Shown here piece after piece: positions 1 through 10,378 of a stretch of 64,000 nt of DNA. The notes below the pieces were generated by a model, which was given only the letters and a program-made list of their open reading frames with translations, searched no databases and was not told the DNA's origin. The DNA is from Nesterenkonia ebinurensis (GTDB lineage: Bacteria; Actinomycetota; Actinomycetes; Actinomycetales; Micrococcaceae), in NCBI RefSeq assembly GCF_008711175.1, contig NZ_VWNF01000050.1:1-64000 (forward strand), in the 5' to 3' direction. Each line of letters opens with the position of its first letter. Positions within the stretch are counted from its first letter, which is position 1. The position numbers and the translations under genes were made by a program.

Positions 1-302
1 GATCCCTAGCAGGGCACCCCGGATAGGTGGCCGAGCGTGTCTTGAGTCACGACCGGAATGAAGCGACCAACTCCCATCCTCGCCAGCCAGTCCCAGACCA
101 GCTACCTCAAGACTCACAGCGTGTCTGATAGACCGACGAGTTGGCGAGCACATGATGTACGCGATGACCTTGCGGCAGTTTATATCGCAAACCCCTGTGA
201 GTGAGCAGGGCTCAGTCGGGTGGTCCCACGGCACCATGCATCAGGCAAGAGTTGTGCCCGGGCACGCCCTGGAAGGGCTCTGTGCCGTTCTTAACCAGAA
301 GC
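1..302. other. no gene recognised
   Basis: I see no supported coding region here. The open frames are short, have no ribosome binding site and resemble no family I know. The stretch could hold the far end of a neighbouring gene's control region or decayed sequence. Nothing in it looks like a transposase or an RNA gene. Confidence 0.4.
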
Positions 303-350
303 GGCAACGGCCCGCTCGCGTCCGGGGGGAGGCGCGAGCAGGCCGTTGCC
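303..350 (-). terminator. long hairpin terminator of the VWA surface-protein gene
   Basis: Arms 303-320 and 333-350 pair almost perfectly: a 10-bp outer stem GGCAACGGCC/GGCCGTTGCC, one mismatch, then GCTCGCG/CGCGAGC, around a 12-nt loop. It lies 19 bases beyond the stop codon of the minus-strand giant gene. There is no clear U-tract, which is common for actinobacterial terminators. It could also stop transcription entering from the left. Confidence 0.75.
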
Positions 351-368
351 TGTCATGGTGCCGGAGAA

Positions 369-3300
369 CTACAGCTGAGCTTGGCGGGCTCGCGTCCTCC
401 GGACAATTGCGGTGCCAGCTACCAGGAGCAGCAGTGCCAGCACGACCAGTCCGCCGATGGCGGCTCCGGTGATGGCCAGGCCGGGACCTGAGGGGGCCTC
501 GGGACCGGGGTCCGGCAGGTCTAGCAGGTCTCCATCTGTGCTGGTGACCGGCTCACCAGTCGGCGGGGTGCCGGTCACTGAGGCGGTGTTCTCCACCTCC
601 CCAGCATCGACGTCATCCTGCGTGAGCTCGTAGGTTGCCGTAGCAGTCACCGACTCACCCGGAGCCAACACCCCGGACTCAGCCGGCCACTCACCATAGG
701 CGATCTCCGAGAGACCCTCCAGCTCATCCGTGATGGAGACCCCAGTCAATGTCACCTGGCCCGTGTTCTCCACAGTGAAGGTGTATTCCACTGTGTCTCC
801 CGGATTGCCGGTGCCATCCTCCTCGAGCTGACTCGTCTTGACCAGATCGATGGAGGCCTCTCCAGCCAGCGGGTGCAGGTGCTCGTCCTCGTCCACCGGA
901 GGCTCGCCACTCGGCGGGTTGCCGGTGGTGCTGGCGAGGTTCTCCACCTCACCGGCATCCACATCAGCCTGCGTCAGGGTGTACGACGCCGTAGCAGTCA
1001 CCGACTCACCCGGAGCCAACACCCCAGACTCGCCCGGCCACTCACCATAGGCGATCTCCGAGAGACCCTCCAGCTCATCCGTGACCGAGACATCAGACAA
1101 TGTGACATTGCCAGTGTTGGTCACCGTGAAGGAGAAGTCCACCTCATCGCCAACCTCGCCCGAAGCCTCCGGGTCGAGCTGTCCGACCTTGCTCAGCGAA
1201 ATCCGCGGATCACCTTCCACGGAGACGATTTCTTCGTCCTCGTCCACCGGAGGCTCACCACTTGGCGGCGTGCCAATGACGGTGGCGGTGTTCTCCACCT
1301 CACCGGCATCCACATCAGCCTGCGTCAGGGTGTACGACGCCGTAGCAGTCACCGACTCACCCGGAGCCAACACCCCAGACTCGCCCGGCCACTCACCATA
1401 GGCGATCTCCGAGAGACCCTCCAGCTCATCGTCAATGCTGACATCGGTCAGAGTGACATTTCCGGTGTTGGTGGCGATGAACGTGTACTCGACCTCATCG
1501 CCGGCCTCGCCTTCTGCCTCACCGGTCAGTCCACCTGACTTCGCCAGGTCGATCTGCGGATTGCTGAGAACGATGACAATGTCCTCATCCTCATCCTCCA
1601 CGGGATCGCCGGTCGGCGGAGTGCCGGTGGTGCTGGCGAGGTTCTCCACCTCACCGGCATCCACATCAGCCTGAGTCAGGGTGTACGACGCCGTAGCAGT
1701 TACCGACTCACCCGGAGCCAACACCCCAGACTCGCCCGGCCACTCACCATAGGCGATCTCCGAGAGACCCTCCAGCTCATCGTCAATGCTGACATCAGAC
1801 AATGTGACATTGCCAGTGTTAGTCGCAGTGAACTCGTAGGAAATCAGGTCTCCGGCCTGTGAGTTCGGGCCCTGTTCCAGAGTGCCTTCCTTGACCAGGG
1901 AGATCTGAGGCTCAGCGTTCACGGGAACAGTTTCTTCGTCCTCGTCCACCGGAGGCTCACCTGTGGGTGGGGTACCAGTGGTCGTGGCGGTGTTCTCCAC
2001 CTGACCGGCGTCCACATCAGCTTGCGTCAGCTCATAGATCGCCGTGGCAGTCACAGACTCACCCGGAGCAAGCACCCCGGACTCACCGGGCCACTGCCCA
2101 TAACTGAGCTCAGAGAGGCCCTCGAGTTCGTCACTCACGGCAACATCGGTCAGCGTGACATTGCCGGTGTTGGTCACCTCGAAGGTGTAGGTGACGATCT
2201 CGCCGGCAACCTGATCGGCGTCGTCGTCGAGCGATCCTGTCTTGACCAGGTCGATGGCAGGCAACTGAGGGACCGGCTGCTCGTGCTCATCTTCATCCTC
2301 CACGGGATCGCCGGTCGGCGGGTTGCCGGTGGTGCTGGCGAGGTTCTCCACCTCACCGGCATCCACATCAGCCTGAGTCAGGGTGTACGACGCCGTAGCA
2401 GTTACCGACTCACCCGGAGCCAACACCCCAGACTCGCCCGGCCACTCACCATAGGCGATCTCCGAGAGACCCTCCAGCTCATCGTCAATGCTGACATCAG
2501 ACAATGTGACATTGCCAGTGTTAGTCGCAGTGAACTCGTAGGAAATCAGGTCTCCGGCAGCAGAGTTGACACCGGCGTCCAGCGAGCCGGTCTTCTCCAG
2601 TTCGATGTCAGGGCTGCTGGCCACCGGCACCGTGTACTCGTCCTCATCCTCGACCGGGTCGCCGGTCGGCGGAGTGCCGGTCACTTCAGCGAAGTTGTCC
2701 ACCCCACCAGCATCCACGTCAGCCTGGGTCAGCTCGTAGGTCGCGGTCGCGGTGACTGACTGGAGCGGTGCCAGGACACCGGTCTCGCCTGGCCAGTCCA
2801 GGTACTCGAGGTCCGACAGGCCCTCCAGCTCATCACTGATTGACACTTCACTCAACGTGACGTTGCCCGTATTGGTCGCAGTGAAGGTGTAAGTCACCAC
2901 ATCACCAGCCGCGCCAGGCGCCTGTGGGTCCAGCAACCCGATCTTGTCGAGCGAGATCCGCGGTCCCGGCTCGACAGGAACGGTTTCATCGTCCTCGTCA
3001 ACCGGATGCTCTTCATCACCAGGCGGCGTTCCGGTGGCGGTGGCGTCGTTGTCGACCCCACCAGCATCCACATCGGCCTGAGTCAGGGTGTACGACGCCG
3101 TAGCAGTCACCGACTCACCCGGAGCCAACACCCCAGACTCGCCCGGCCACTCACCATAGGCGATCTCCGACAGACCCTCCAGCTCATCGTCAATGCTGAC
3201 ATCGGTCAGAGTGACATTACCGGTATTTGTGACGGTGAAGGTGTAGGTCACAAGGTCATCGGCTATGCCCTCGGCCTCAGGATCCAGCGCACCAACTTTG

Positions 3301-6300
3301 TTCAAGTCAATGTCCGGAAGGCGATTGATCTCAACGATCTCCTCGTCCTCGTCCTCCACAGGCTCTTCGTCATCTCCAGGAGGAGTTCCGGTGGCAGTCG
3401 CGGTGTTGGGCACCTCGCCGGCGTCGATATCGTCCTGGGTCAGCTCATAGGTCGCGGTGGCAGTCACCGACTCACCGGGAACCAAAACTCCCGGCTGATC
3501 TGCATCCGGCCAGTCACCGAAGACAATCTCCGGATCCTCACCCAGCAGAGGATCGGAGATCCCCACATCTGTCAGGGTGACATTACCGGTATTGGTCACC
3601 ACGAAGGTGTAGACGACTGGGTCACCAGCGATGCTGTCGGGACCTTCGGTCAGCTCACCTGTCTTGACCAGGTCGATGGCAGGATTCTGCGGGATGGGCT
3701 GTTCGTGCTCATCTTCATCCTCCACGGGATCACCGGTCGGCGGGTTGCCGGTGGTGCTGGCGAGGTTTTCCACCTCACCGGCATCCACATCGGCCTGAGT
3801 CAGGGTGTACGACGCCGTGGCAGTCACCGACTCACCCGGAGCAAGCACCCCGGACTCACCCGGCCAGGCATCCTCGTCAATCGTCAGCGGCTCGTCGCTG
3901 ATCAGTGGGTCACTGATCTCAACACCGGTGAGTGTGACATTGCCGGTGTTGGTCACCTCGAAGGTGTAGACGACATCATCGCCGGCCTCACCCTGGGCGC
4001 CCTCTTCGAAAGCGCCGGTCTTCTCTATGCCGATATTCGGTTCCGCGGGAACAGTGACGGTCTCGTCATCTTCGTCCTCCACAGGATCACCACTGGGCGG
4101 AGTGCCCTCGGTGGTGGCGGTGTTCTCCACCTGACCAGCATCGACATCAGCCTGAGTCAGCGTATAGGTTGCAGTGCCGGTCACCGACTCCCCCGGGCTC
4201 AACACGCCTTCTTCACCCGGCCATGCATCATCTGCGAAAACGATCTCGGACAGCCCTTCCAGCTCGTCCTCAATCGTCACCTCGCTCAGGGTGACGTTGC
4301 CTGTGTTAGTCGCGGTGAACTCGTAGGTGATCACGCCACCTTCATTAGCATCAGCCAGTGTGCCGGTCTTCTCCAGTCCGATGCTGGGTGCCTGTGGAAC
4401 GACGACAGTCACGCTGTCTTCGTCCTCAACGGTCTGATCCTCAGGTGTGGTGCCGACAACGTTTGCGGTGTTCTCGACCTCGCCAGCGTCGATATCGGCC
4501 TGGGTCAGGGCATAGGTCGCCTCCGCGGTGACGGTCTCACCTGGGTCGAGGACACCCTCCTCACCCGACCAGTCCAGGTACTCGAGAGCGGACAGGCCCG
4601 GCAGTGGGTCGTCAATGGTGACGTCGGTCAAGGTGACGTTGCCCGTATTCTGCGCGATGAAGGTGTAAGTAACGATCTCACCGGGGACTCCGATGGCATC
4701 TTGGTCGAGGATGCCGATCTTGTCCAACGAGATCCCTGGCTGGTGGGGAAGCGGGATGTTGTACTCATCTTCGTCCTCAACCTCTTCGCCGACCGGAGAG
4801 GTCCCGGTCACTGTGGCCTCATTGTCGATTCCACCATTGTTGACGTCAACTTGGGTGACCTCGTAGGTGGCGGTGGCTCTCACCGAGTCCCCAGGAGCCA
4901 GCACACCTGTCTCATAGGGCCACTCTTCGAACTCGATCTCGGAGAGGCCCTCCAAGTCGTCATCCAACTCGATGGCAGAAAGTGTGACGTTGCCGGTGTT
5001 GGTGATGAGGAAGGTGTAGGTGGCCACATCTCCAGCCTCACCCTCAGCGTCTGCGGGAAGCAGACCACTCTTGATCAGTGAGATGCTCGGGTTGCCTTCG
5101 ATGAAGACCGTCTCGTCATCCTCGTGTTCGACAGGATCACCGCTCGGTGGGGCGCCTTCTGTGGTGGCGGTGTTGTCTACCTGACCAGCGTCCACATCAG
5201 CCTGGGTCAGGGTATAGGTTGCTGTGGCCTCAACGGTTTGGCCCGGAGTTAGCACACCAGGCTCGCCGGGCCAGGCTTCCTCGGCGATCTGCAGCGGCTC
5301 ATCGCTGAGCAGCGGGTCGTGAATCACGACTCCGGTCAGGGTCACATTGCCGGTGTTTTCCACCTCGAAGGTGTAGCTGACGGTGTCGCCCTCAACCCCT
5401 TCGGACCCATCAGTAAGTTCACCGGTTTTCACGATGGTGATATCCGGATCGCCCTGCACCTCGACAGAGGCGGAGTCCTCGTCGGAGACGGGGTCTCCAG
5501 CAGGCGGATTACCAGTGGTCGTCGCGGTGTTGTCCACCTGGCCTGCATCCACATCAGCCTGGGTCAGCAGGTAGCTCGCGGTGGCGGTCACTGACTGACC
5601 AGGTTCTAGGACACCAACCTCACCTGGCCATTCGCCGAAGACAATCTCGGAGTCCGCGTCGTCGAGCAGAGGATCAGTGATGCCCACGCCCGTGAGCGTG
5701 ACGTTGCCGTTGTTGGTGACCTCGAAGCTGTAGTTGACGATGTCATCGGCTACTCCGGTGGCGTCGTCGGCCAGATCACCGTTCTTCGTCAGTGAGATGC
5801 TGGGGTTACCCTCGATCAGTAGGGTCTCATCGTCTTCGTCTTCTACAGGTGGGCCCGTCGGTGGATTGCCGATCACGTCCGCATTGTTGAACACTGAACC
5901 GTTGTTCACATCTGACTGGGTCAGTGTGTAGGTGGCAGTCGCGCTTACCGATTCTCCGACCAGGAGCACTCCTTCTTCACCGGGCCAGTCATAGGTCAGC
6001 TCAGAGAGGCCGGGGAGGGAGTCATCAGTGATCTCCACCCCGGAGAGGTCTACGTTACCGGTGTTGGTCGCGGTGAAGGTGTAGGTGACCTCATCGCCAA
6101 CGACTCCTGCGGCGTCCTCAGCAAGTGAGCCGGTCTTCGACAGCTCGATTGAGGGTGAGAACTCTGGTATCTCCACGCGGTCCGGATCTGTGTCAGTGAC
6201 GGGACTTCCCACCGGAGGCACACCAAAGACTGTAGCGAAGTTGTCCACGTATCCGTTCAATACGTCCTGCTCGGTCAGCTGATAGCTGGCAGTGGCACTA

Positions 6301-7379
6301 ACCGACTGACCCGCTTCGAGCACCCCGGGGGCTCCTGGCCAGTCGCCGTAGACGATATCTGAAAGCCCTTCGAGCTCATCCACCAGATCAATGTCCGCAA
6401 GAGTGAACTCTCCCTCATTGGCGATGTCGAACGTGTAGGTGACTGTGTCACCGGCTTGGCCGTAAGCTCCACCGTCAAGTTCACCGGACTTGTCCAGCGA
6501 AATGACGGCGCAGTTCTCATTAATAACGTCAACCAAAGTGGTCCGGAGGTCTTCGAAGCCGGACATGTAGTAGTCGGAACCTTCAACAGGACCAGTGATC
6601 TGGGAAATGTTGTTGACGAAGAGCTGCGGGTTGCTCAAATTATCAGCAACGCCAATGCCTATGATGCGGGTTCCCCCCGCCTTCAACGCGTTGGCGCGGG
6701 GTATTGCGGCATTGAGCGCCGTTGTATTGGAAACGTTTGTTTGCGGATTGTTCCCGACCCCGGTTGCGGTGGGCTCGCCGTCTGTCACGAATAGCAGCGC
6801 ATCGTAGTATTCATCCGATTGGTGGGGCGTGTAGATCCCCGCCTCCCAGTTGGTCCAGAAGCGCGGATTAGTAGGCTTTACCAGGCCGTTGATGTGGTCG
6901 GTGAGGGTTTGCCTTCCCTGCTCGGTGCTTGTAGGAGTGAGCGGCAGAATCGCGTTAGCACCAGGCCCATTGGTCGTTGCCCAAGCTGGAGAATGGGACG
7001 CAAAAGTGTGGACCGATATGTTGACCGGATAATTGGCAAGGTCTTGTACCAGCGCAGTGAGCTCCTGCTTGGCGGTGTTCAGCTGGTTGTTTGACACCGA
7101 ACCGGAGAGGTCCACAGTCACTGCGAGGTTCTGCTCACACCGCTGTTGCAGGGGCGGATTGGTGTAGGGCTGAGCATGCGCAGCTGGAACCCCCGTAACA
7201 ACGGTAGTGACTGCCATGAGGCATGCTGTTAATAACGCGGCGACGCGACGCCCCATGGTTCGGGACGGAGGGCTCTGTCGCCCGCGTCTCCGGGCCTTCT
7301 GAAAGAACACTGTGACGACATTGAAGAATCGCACGACAAAACTAAGCGACCTCTGCTCTTGTCCTTTACCGGGCGTCAT
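369..7379 (-). CDS. giant cell-wall-anchored VWA protein with 17 DUF11-like repeats
   Basis: Predicted 2336-residue surface protein. I chose the ATG at 7379 because GGAG lies 7-8 bases upstream; the frame stays open to a TTG at 7538 without a good ribosome site. The N-terminus has a long basic n-region (about 40 residues with KARRRGR), then a hydrophobic signal core ending near AAHAQ. A von Willebrand A domain follows, with MIDAS motif DLSGS and TDGEP. Next come 17 tandem modules of about 117 residues, each opening like ISLxKxGxL and containing NTGNVTL and [12 protein letters not shown] (DUF11/DUF7507-type). The C-terminus is LAITG, a membrane helix and a basic tail, as for class E sortase substrates. 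Likely an adhesin or stalk protein. No sortase gene is in the window. The two LuxR-type genes upstream may regulate it (inference). Confidence 0.9.
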   Translation of the reverse strand: MTPGKGQEQRSLSFVVRFFNVVTVFFQKARRRGRQSPPSRTMGRRVAALLTACLMAVTTVVTGVPAAHAQPYTNPPLQQRCEQNLAVTVDLSGSVSNNQLNTAKQELTALVQDLANYPVNISVHTFASHSPAWATTNGPGANAILPLTPTSTEQGRQTLTDHINGLVKPTNPRFWTNWEAGIYTPHQSDEYYDALLFVTDGEPTATGVGNNPQTNVSNTTALNAAIPRANALKAGGTRIIGIGVADNLSNPQLFVNNISQITGPVEGSDYYMSGFEDLRTTLVDVINENCAVISLDKSGELDGGAYGQAGDTVTYTFDIANEGEFTLADIDLVDELEGLSDIVYGDWPGAPGVLEAGQSVSATASYQLTEQDVLNGYVDNFATVFGVPPVGSPVTDTDPDRVEIPEFSPSIELSKTGSLAEDAAGVVGDEVTYTFTATNTGNVDLSGVEITDDSLPGLSELTYDWPGEEGVLLVGESVSATATYTLTQSDVNNGSVFNNADVIGNPPTGPPVEDEDDETLLIEGNPSISLTKNGDLADDATGVADDIVNYSFEVTNNGNVTLTGVGITDPLLDDADSEIVFGEWPGEVGVLEPGQSVTATASYLLTQADVDAGQVDNTATTTGNPPAGDPVSDEDSASVEVQGDPDITIVKTGELTDGSEGVEGDTVSYTFEVENTGNVTLTGVVIHDPLLSDEPLQIAEEAWPGEPGVLTPGQTVEATATYTLTQADVDAGQVDNTATTEGAPPSGDPVEHEDDETVFIEGNPSISLIKSGLLPADAEGEAGDVATYTFLITNTGNVTLSAIELDDDLEGLSEIEFEEWPYETGVLAPGDSVRATATYEVTQVDVNNGGIDNEATVTGTSPVGEEVEDEDEYNIPLPHQPGISLDKIGILDQDAIGVPGEIVTYTFIAQNTGNVTLTDVTIDDPLPGLSALEYLDWSGEEGVLDPGETVTAEATYALTQADIDAGEVENTANVVGTTPEDQTVEDEDSVTVVVPQAPSIGLEKTGTLADANEGGVITYEFTATNTGNVTLSEVTIEDELEGLSEIVFADDAWPGEEGVLSPGESVTGTATYTLTQADVDAGQVENTATTEGTPPSGDPVEDEDDETVTVPAEPNIGIEKTGAFEEGAQGEAGDDVVYTFEVTNTGNVTLTGVEISDPLISDEPLTIDEDAWPGESGVLAPGESVTATASYTLTQADVDAGEVENLASTTGNPPTGDPVEDEDEHEQPIPQNPAIDLVKTGELTEGPDSIAGDPVVYTFVVTNTGNVTLTDVGISDPLLGEDPEIVFGDWPDADQPGVLVPGESVTATATYELTQDDIDAGEVPNTATATGTPPGDDEEPVEDEDEEIVEINRLPDIDLNKVGALDPEAEGIADDLVTYTFTVTNTGNVTLTDVSIDDELEGLSEIAYGEWPGESGVLAPGESVTATASYTLTQADVDAGGVDNDATATGTPPGDEEHPVDEDDETVPVEPGPRISLDKIGLLDPQAPGAAGDVVTYTFTATNTGNVTLSEVSISDELEGLSDLEYLDWPGETGVLAPLQSVTATATYELTQADVDAGGVDNFAEVTGTPPTGDPVEDEDEYTVPVASSPDIELEKTGSLDAGVNSAAGDLISYEFTATNTGNVTLSDVSIDDELEGLSEIAYGEWPGESGVLAPGESVTATASYTLTQADVDAGEVENLASTTGNPPTGDPVEDEDEHEQPVPQLPAIDLVKTGSLDDDADQVAGEIVTYTFEVTNTGNVTLTDVAVSDELEGLSELSYGQWPGESGVLAPGESVTATAIYELTQADVDAGQVENTATTTGTPPTGEPPVDEDEETVPVNAEPQISLVKEGTLEQGPNSQAGDLISYEFTATNTGNVTLSDVSIDDELEGLSEIAYGEWPGESGVLAPGESVTATASYTLTQADVDAGEVENLASTTGTPPTGDPVEDEDEDIVIVLSNPQIDLAKSGGLTGEAEGEAGDEVEYTFIATNTGNVTLTDVSIDDELEGLSEIAYGEWPGESGVLAPGESVTATASYTLTQADVDAGEVENTATVIGTPPSGEPPVDEDEEIVSVEGDPRISLSKVGQLDPEASGEVGDEVDFSFTVTNTGNVTLSDVSVTDELEGLSEIAYGEWPGESGVLAPGESVTATASYTLTQADVDAGEVENLASTTGNPPSGEPPVDEDEHLHPLAGEASIDLVKTSQLEEDGTGNPGDTVEYTFTVENTGQVTLTGVSITDELEGLSEIAYGEWPAESGVLAPGESVTATATYELTQDDVDAGEVENTASVTGTPPTGEPVTSTDGDLLDLPDPGPEAPSGPGLAITGAAIGGLVVLALLLLVAGTAIVRRTRARQAQL
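979..3187 (-). repeat. near-identical 100-bp blocks in successive modules
   Basis: Five copies of the same block of about 100 bp begin at 979, 1330, 1681, 2383 and 3088, spaced by one (about 351 bp) or two (about 703 bp) module lengths. Two of them (1591-1858 and 2295-2560) extend to about 265 bp with only a few differences. Other modules in the gene are far more diverged, so the C-terminal third was probably expanded or homogenised recently. Confidence 0.85.
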
Positions 7380-7564
7380 AGAGACTCCATTCATCTGAAC
7401 CTGAAAACAACGAATTGGCCTATAAGCACGCTCCAGCCTGAACATCAGCTGAAAGAACTGCCCTGATTCCTGGTTTTTGACCTGGAACAAGCTGGGCGCC
7501 GGCCGGGCATGCTTAATCCGCTGCCCAATATTCCTCAACTAAAACTGCAAATTTGCCGAATTGA

Positions 7565-7636
7565 AGCTATACGCCGGCTTTTCACCCTGAAGTTCACCCT
7601 TTGAGATTGAGGGTGATAACCCCACGAGCTAGGGGT
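7565..7636 (-). promoter_or_regulatory. candidate promoter with AGGGTGAA direct repeats
   Basis: On the minus strand two copies of AGGGTGAA lie 12 bp apart (7581-7600 region), a third half-site is inverted (CACCCT/AGGGTG at 7595-7615), and a TATAGC box follows at about 7566-7571. The layout, with repeats just upstream of a -10-like box, fits an activator-driven promoter for the VWA gene. ACCCC/GGGGT (7619-7636) could end the upstream LuxR-type gene. The leader to the chosen start would be about 180 nt. Confidence 0.4.
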
Positions 7637-7642
7637 CCCCGT

Positions 7643-10378
7643 CTACCCTGAGTGGAGTAACCCGCTGCTATAGGCGCGCTCAAGCGCTTCAGCTCGCGAA
7701 CGCACCCCCAACTTGCGGTAGATTCTCCGAAGATGGGTCTTCACCGTGTTCTCAGACACGAGCAGCCTACGGGCGATAGCCGCACGGGACTCGGCGTTGA
7801 CGAGCTCGTCCAGCACACGATGTTCTGTGTGGGTGAGCTGCACGTCTTGGAGCGGTTCGGGAGATGACCGCTCGTCCTCACCTCGCATCGCCTCAGCTAG
7901 ATCATGGCGATCCGGTGCGTACTCGTGCAGCAATCCGGTCAACCAGCGCGGCGGAATGACCATGATGTCGTAGGGCGAACCGCATTCATCCGCCAGAGCG
8001 AGCGCAGTCACAAACTGCCGCCCAGCAATCTTGCTGTCAGCATTCGGGTAACCTTCCTCGACGAGGCCGAGTTCTGCCTGGACCCAGCAGAGTCTCATAC
8101 TGATCTCCTCCCGCAGGGTGATCGAGGTACTCTCCAGGATTTCTGCCGCAATGTCCCGTGCTTTGAGCCAGTCCTCTTCATACAGAGCGAGCACCGCGGC
8201 CACTCGCTCAATGCTCACTCCGGGCCGTCCCGGGTAGTCAGTCTCCCGAGCCTGGTCAAGATACTTCGACGCAGTAGCCAGAGCGCCGGCGGTGAAAGCG
8301 ACCGCAGCAGCCCGGGTGAGCAGCTGGACTTGCATGTATGGACTGGTAGGCGGGCGGTCACCGCGTGCAGAAAGTTCCGCAGCGACATAACTCACTATGC
8401 CAGGCTCCTTGAAGTAGAGCGCGAGCCGTGCGCGGATATCAAGAATAAAAGCCCAATACTCTGTGCTGCCCTGATGATGCTTGAGACGGTCAAGTTCGGC
8501 CGCCGCCGTTTGCGGCCGCCGATCCGCCAGAGAGACATAGGCGGAGGCAATGCAGGCAGGAGCACCGAAATAGCTTTCGTCCCAAGCTGGCGGCAGATCG
8601 AAGGAGTGGATCCAGTTGAGCACCCGACGAGTGGCATTGATGTTTCCAGACCCTGCATGGATTAAGGCTTTGATACCGGCACTGTGGAGATTGCGCCAGC
8701 TGAAGCGCGCCTGTTCGTCGGTCAACGGTTGAACGATCGGTTCGATCAGCCCCAATGCGTCGGCGTAGTGACCTAGAAACAGTTTGGTGTTGGCCGCAAA
8801 CTGCCGCAGCGCCTTGACCACCCAGACCTGGGCTGCCTGCACCACGAACCGCTGGTCCTGCGGGACCTCCAAGCCCTCACCCCGAACGACGCGTCCCTCG
8901 ACGCGAGGCAACAACTCGGTGATGATCTCGTCGGCATGGTGGAAATCGCCGACCAGATAGTGATAGGCGAATGCGACCGTCTGGTTCATCAGACGATGCA
9001 GCCCCCGGGTCTCGGGATCCAACATAGACAGAGTGTGATCCCCCACGGCAGTCAAGGTGGCTATGGTGGTCTCCGGACGACCGGCCAGCAGCGCCAAGCG
9101 GAACCAGCCAAGGTAGGGCCATTGCCGTATCAGCTCGGGGGAGGCCCGATCGAGGATACGAGTAAGCTCCTCCCTAGCGACATTCTGGAGCTCGTTGAAG
9201 TGCAGCAATGTCAGTGCGGAAATCCGCTCCCATGACCCCGCGCGGTCGGCAAGCAGCAAGGCCTGTCGAATATGTCCCTTATGCTCACACCACTCAGATA
9301 TGGTCACATAGACACGGCGCAGCTCAGCCGGTTGGATACGTTCCAGAGCGAGTTCCCGCAGACCCTCCACCAGTGCCGGATCCAGGTAAAAGGTGCCGCC
9401 CTCGTGGAACTCGCCGTGCCCAGCATCACGCAGGCGCCGCAGGACCCTCCTGGCTCCGAAGGCATCCATGACGAGCAGGTTTGCAGTGAGCTGCTCATCG
9501 AGCATGGGAGGAAGCGCCAGCCGCAGCAGAAGTCTCTGGTCCTGAGCTGGTGTGCTCTCAGCCAGCAGCCGCCGCACCAGCCGCAGGTTCAACTGTTGCC
9601 GCACGTTCTGCGCAGTCTCAGCGGTAATGACCGAATCCCGCTGCTCGCGAGCGCGGTACACCATCGCCTGCAGCATCAGTGGGGAGGAGATCCCGCGGAG
9701 CACCTCCCCATCAGGCATGGCCAAACCCGCAAGCTCCAAGGAGCTCTGGATCTCCGCCTCGGTCAGCTCAAGATCTGCGTCACCAATCATTGGGACGTGG
9801 AAGTCGTCCTGAACATCGAAGATGAAATCCTCATCCAGCCAGGGAGCCAGCAGAACGAATCGCAACGTCCTGCGGCACGCCAGAGTCTTGATGAGGTCCA
9901 GTGCCTCCTCCGTCAACCGGTCAGCCCGCTCCACCACGACCACCGCCTCCGCGGCACGGCGCTGCAGCTGCCGAGAAAGAACCGTTCCCATCCGGCGCAG
10001 CGGGCGCGGGGCCCATGCTCCGCCAAGATTCTTCGCGTCCTCGTCCAGCAGCTGAGCAGTCTCAAGCTCGTCCACAAGATCGACGTAGAAGTCCCACCCG
10101 TTGCCGCCGGAATCCTCGGCATTGAGCCAGATCACGGGCCGCTGTGTGTGCTGTCTAGCCCACTGGGCGGCCACCGTAGTCTTGCCGGTGCCTTCGGCGG
10201 CAACCATCAGCACCAGACCACTGCCGGTAACGCTGTCTTCAAGAAGCCTCACCAGGCGGGGACGGTCCGGCACATCATGGGGCACCGCCGGCAGCCGCGG
10301 GGAGAAGTACTGCGGCTGGGCTGGACCCAAATGCGGGATAGCAGAGGCATCAGAGGCTCCCGCCTCGAAATCTTGCAT
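7643..10378 (-). CDS. large ATP-binding LuxR-family regulator (MalT/LAL-like), second of pair
   Basis: A 911-residue protein. A P-loop NTPase lies near the N-terminus (Walker A AEGTGKTT at about residues 61-68, Walker-B-like VVVVERAD). The middle is a long helical, TPR-like region. The last about 60 residues are a LuxR helix-turn-helix (LTHTEHRVLDEL, then VSENTVKTHLRRIYRKLGV). This order is typical of MalT/LAL regulators, where the helical part senses a ligand and ATP binding drives oligomerisation. Its ATG overlaps the stop of the upstream regulator gene as TGATG, so the two are translationally coupled. It lies just upstream of the giant VWA gene and is its most likely activator (inference). 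The inducer is unknown. Confidence 0.85.
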   Translation of the reverse strand: MQDFEAGASDASAIPHLGPAQPQYFSPRLPAVPHDVPDRPRLVRLLEDSVTGSGLVLMVAAEGTGKTTVAAQWARQHTQRPVIWLNAEDSGGNGWDFYVDLVDELETAQLLDEDAKNLGGAWAPRPLRRMGTVLSRQLQRRAAEAVVVVERADRLTEEALDLIKTLACRRTLRFVLLAPWLDEDFIFDVQDDFHVPMIGDADLELTEAEIQSSLELAGLAMPDGEVLRGISSPLMLQAMVYRAREQRDSVITAETAQNVRQQLNLRLVRRLLAESTPAQDQRLLLRLALPPMLDEQLTANLLVMDAFGARRVLRRLRDAGHGEFHEGGTFYLDPALVEGLRELALERIQPAELRRVYVTISEWCEHKGHIRQALLLADRAGSWERISALTLLHFNELQNVAREELTRILDRASPELIRQWPYLGWFRLALLAGRPETTIATLTAVGDHTLSMLDPETRGLHRLMNQTVAFAYHYLVGDFHHADEIITELLPRVEGRVVRGEGLEVPQDQRFVVQAAQVWVVKALRQFAANTKLFLGHYADALGLIEPIVQPLTDEQARFSWRNLHSAGIKALIHAGSGNINATRRVLNWIHSFDLPPAWDESYFGAPACIASAYVSLADRRPQTAAAELDRLKHHQGSTEYWAFILDIRARLALYFKEPGIVSYVAAELSARGDRPPTSPYMQVQLLTRAAAVAFTAGALATASKYLDQARETDYPGRPGVSIERVAAVLALYEEDWLKARDIAAEILESTSITLREEISMRLCWVQAELGLVEEGYPNADSKIAGRQFVTALALADECGSPYDIMVIPPRWLTGLLHEYAPDRHDLAEAMRGEDERSSPEPLQDVQLTHTEHRVLDELVNAESRAAIARRLLVSENTVKTHLRRIYRKLGVRSRAEALERAYSSGLLHSG

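Noticed and set aside
152-491. Two overlapping plus-strand frames at the left end
   Set aside because: They run through the terminator hairpin into the antisense of the VWA gene and have no ribosome site.
979-3187. CRISPR-like regular spacing of identical blocks
   Set aside because: The unit is about 351 bp, keeps one reading frame and encodes DUF11-like modules; no short spacers or cas genes.
3006-5081. Long plus-strand open frame of 691 codons, and several shorter ones, opposite the VWA gene
   Set aside because: They mirror the repeat modules of the minus-strand gene, so they are kept open by the repeated codon pattern. They have no ribosome sites and no family resemblance.
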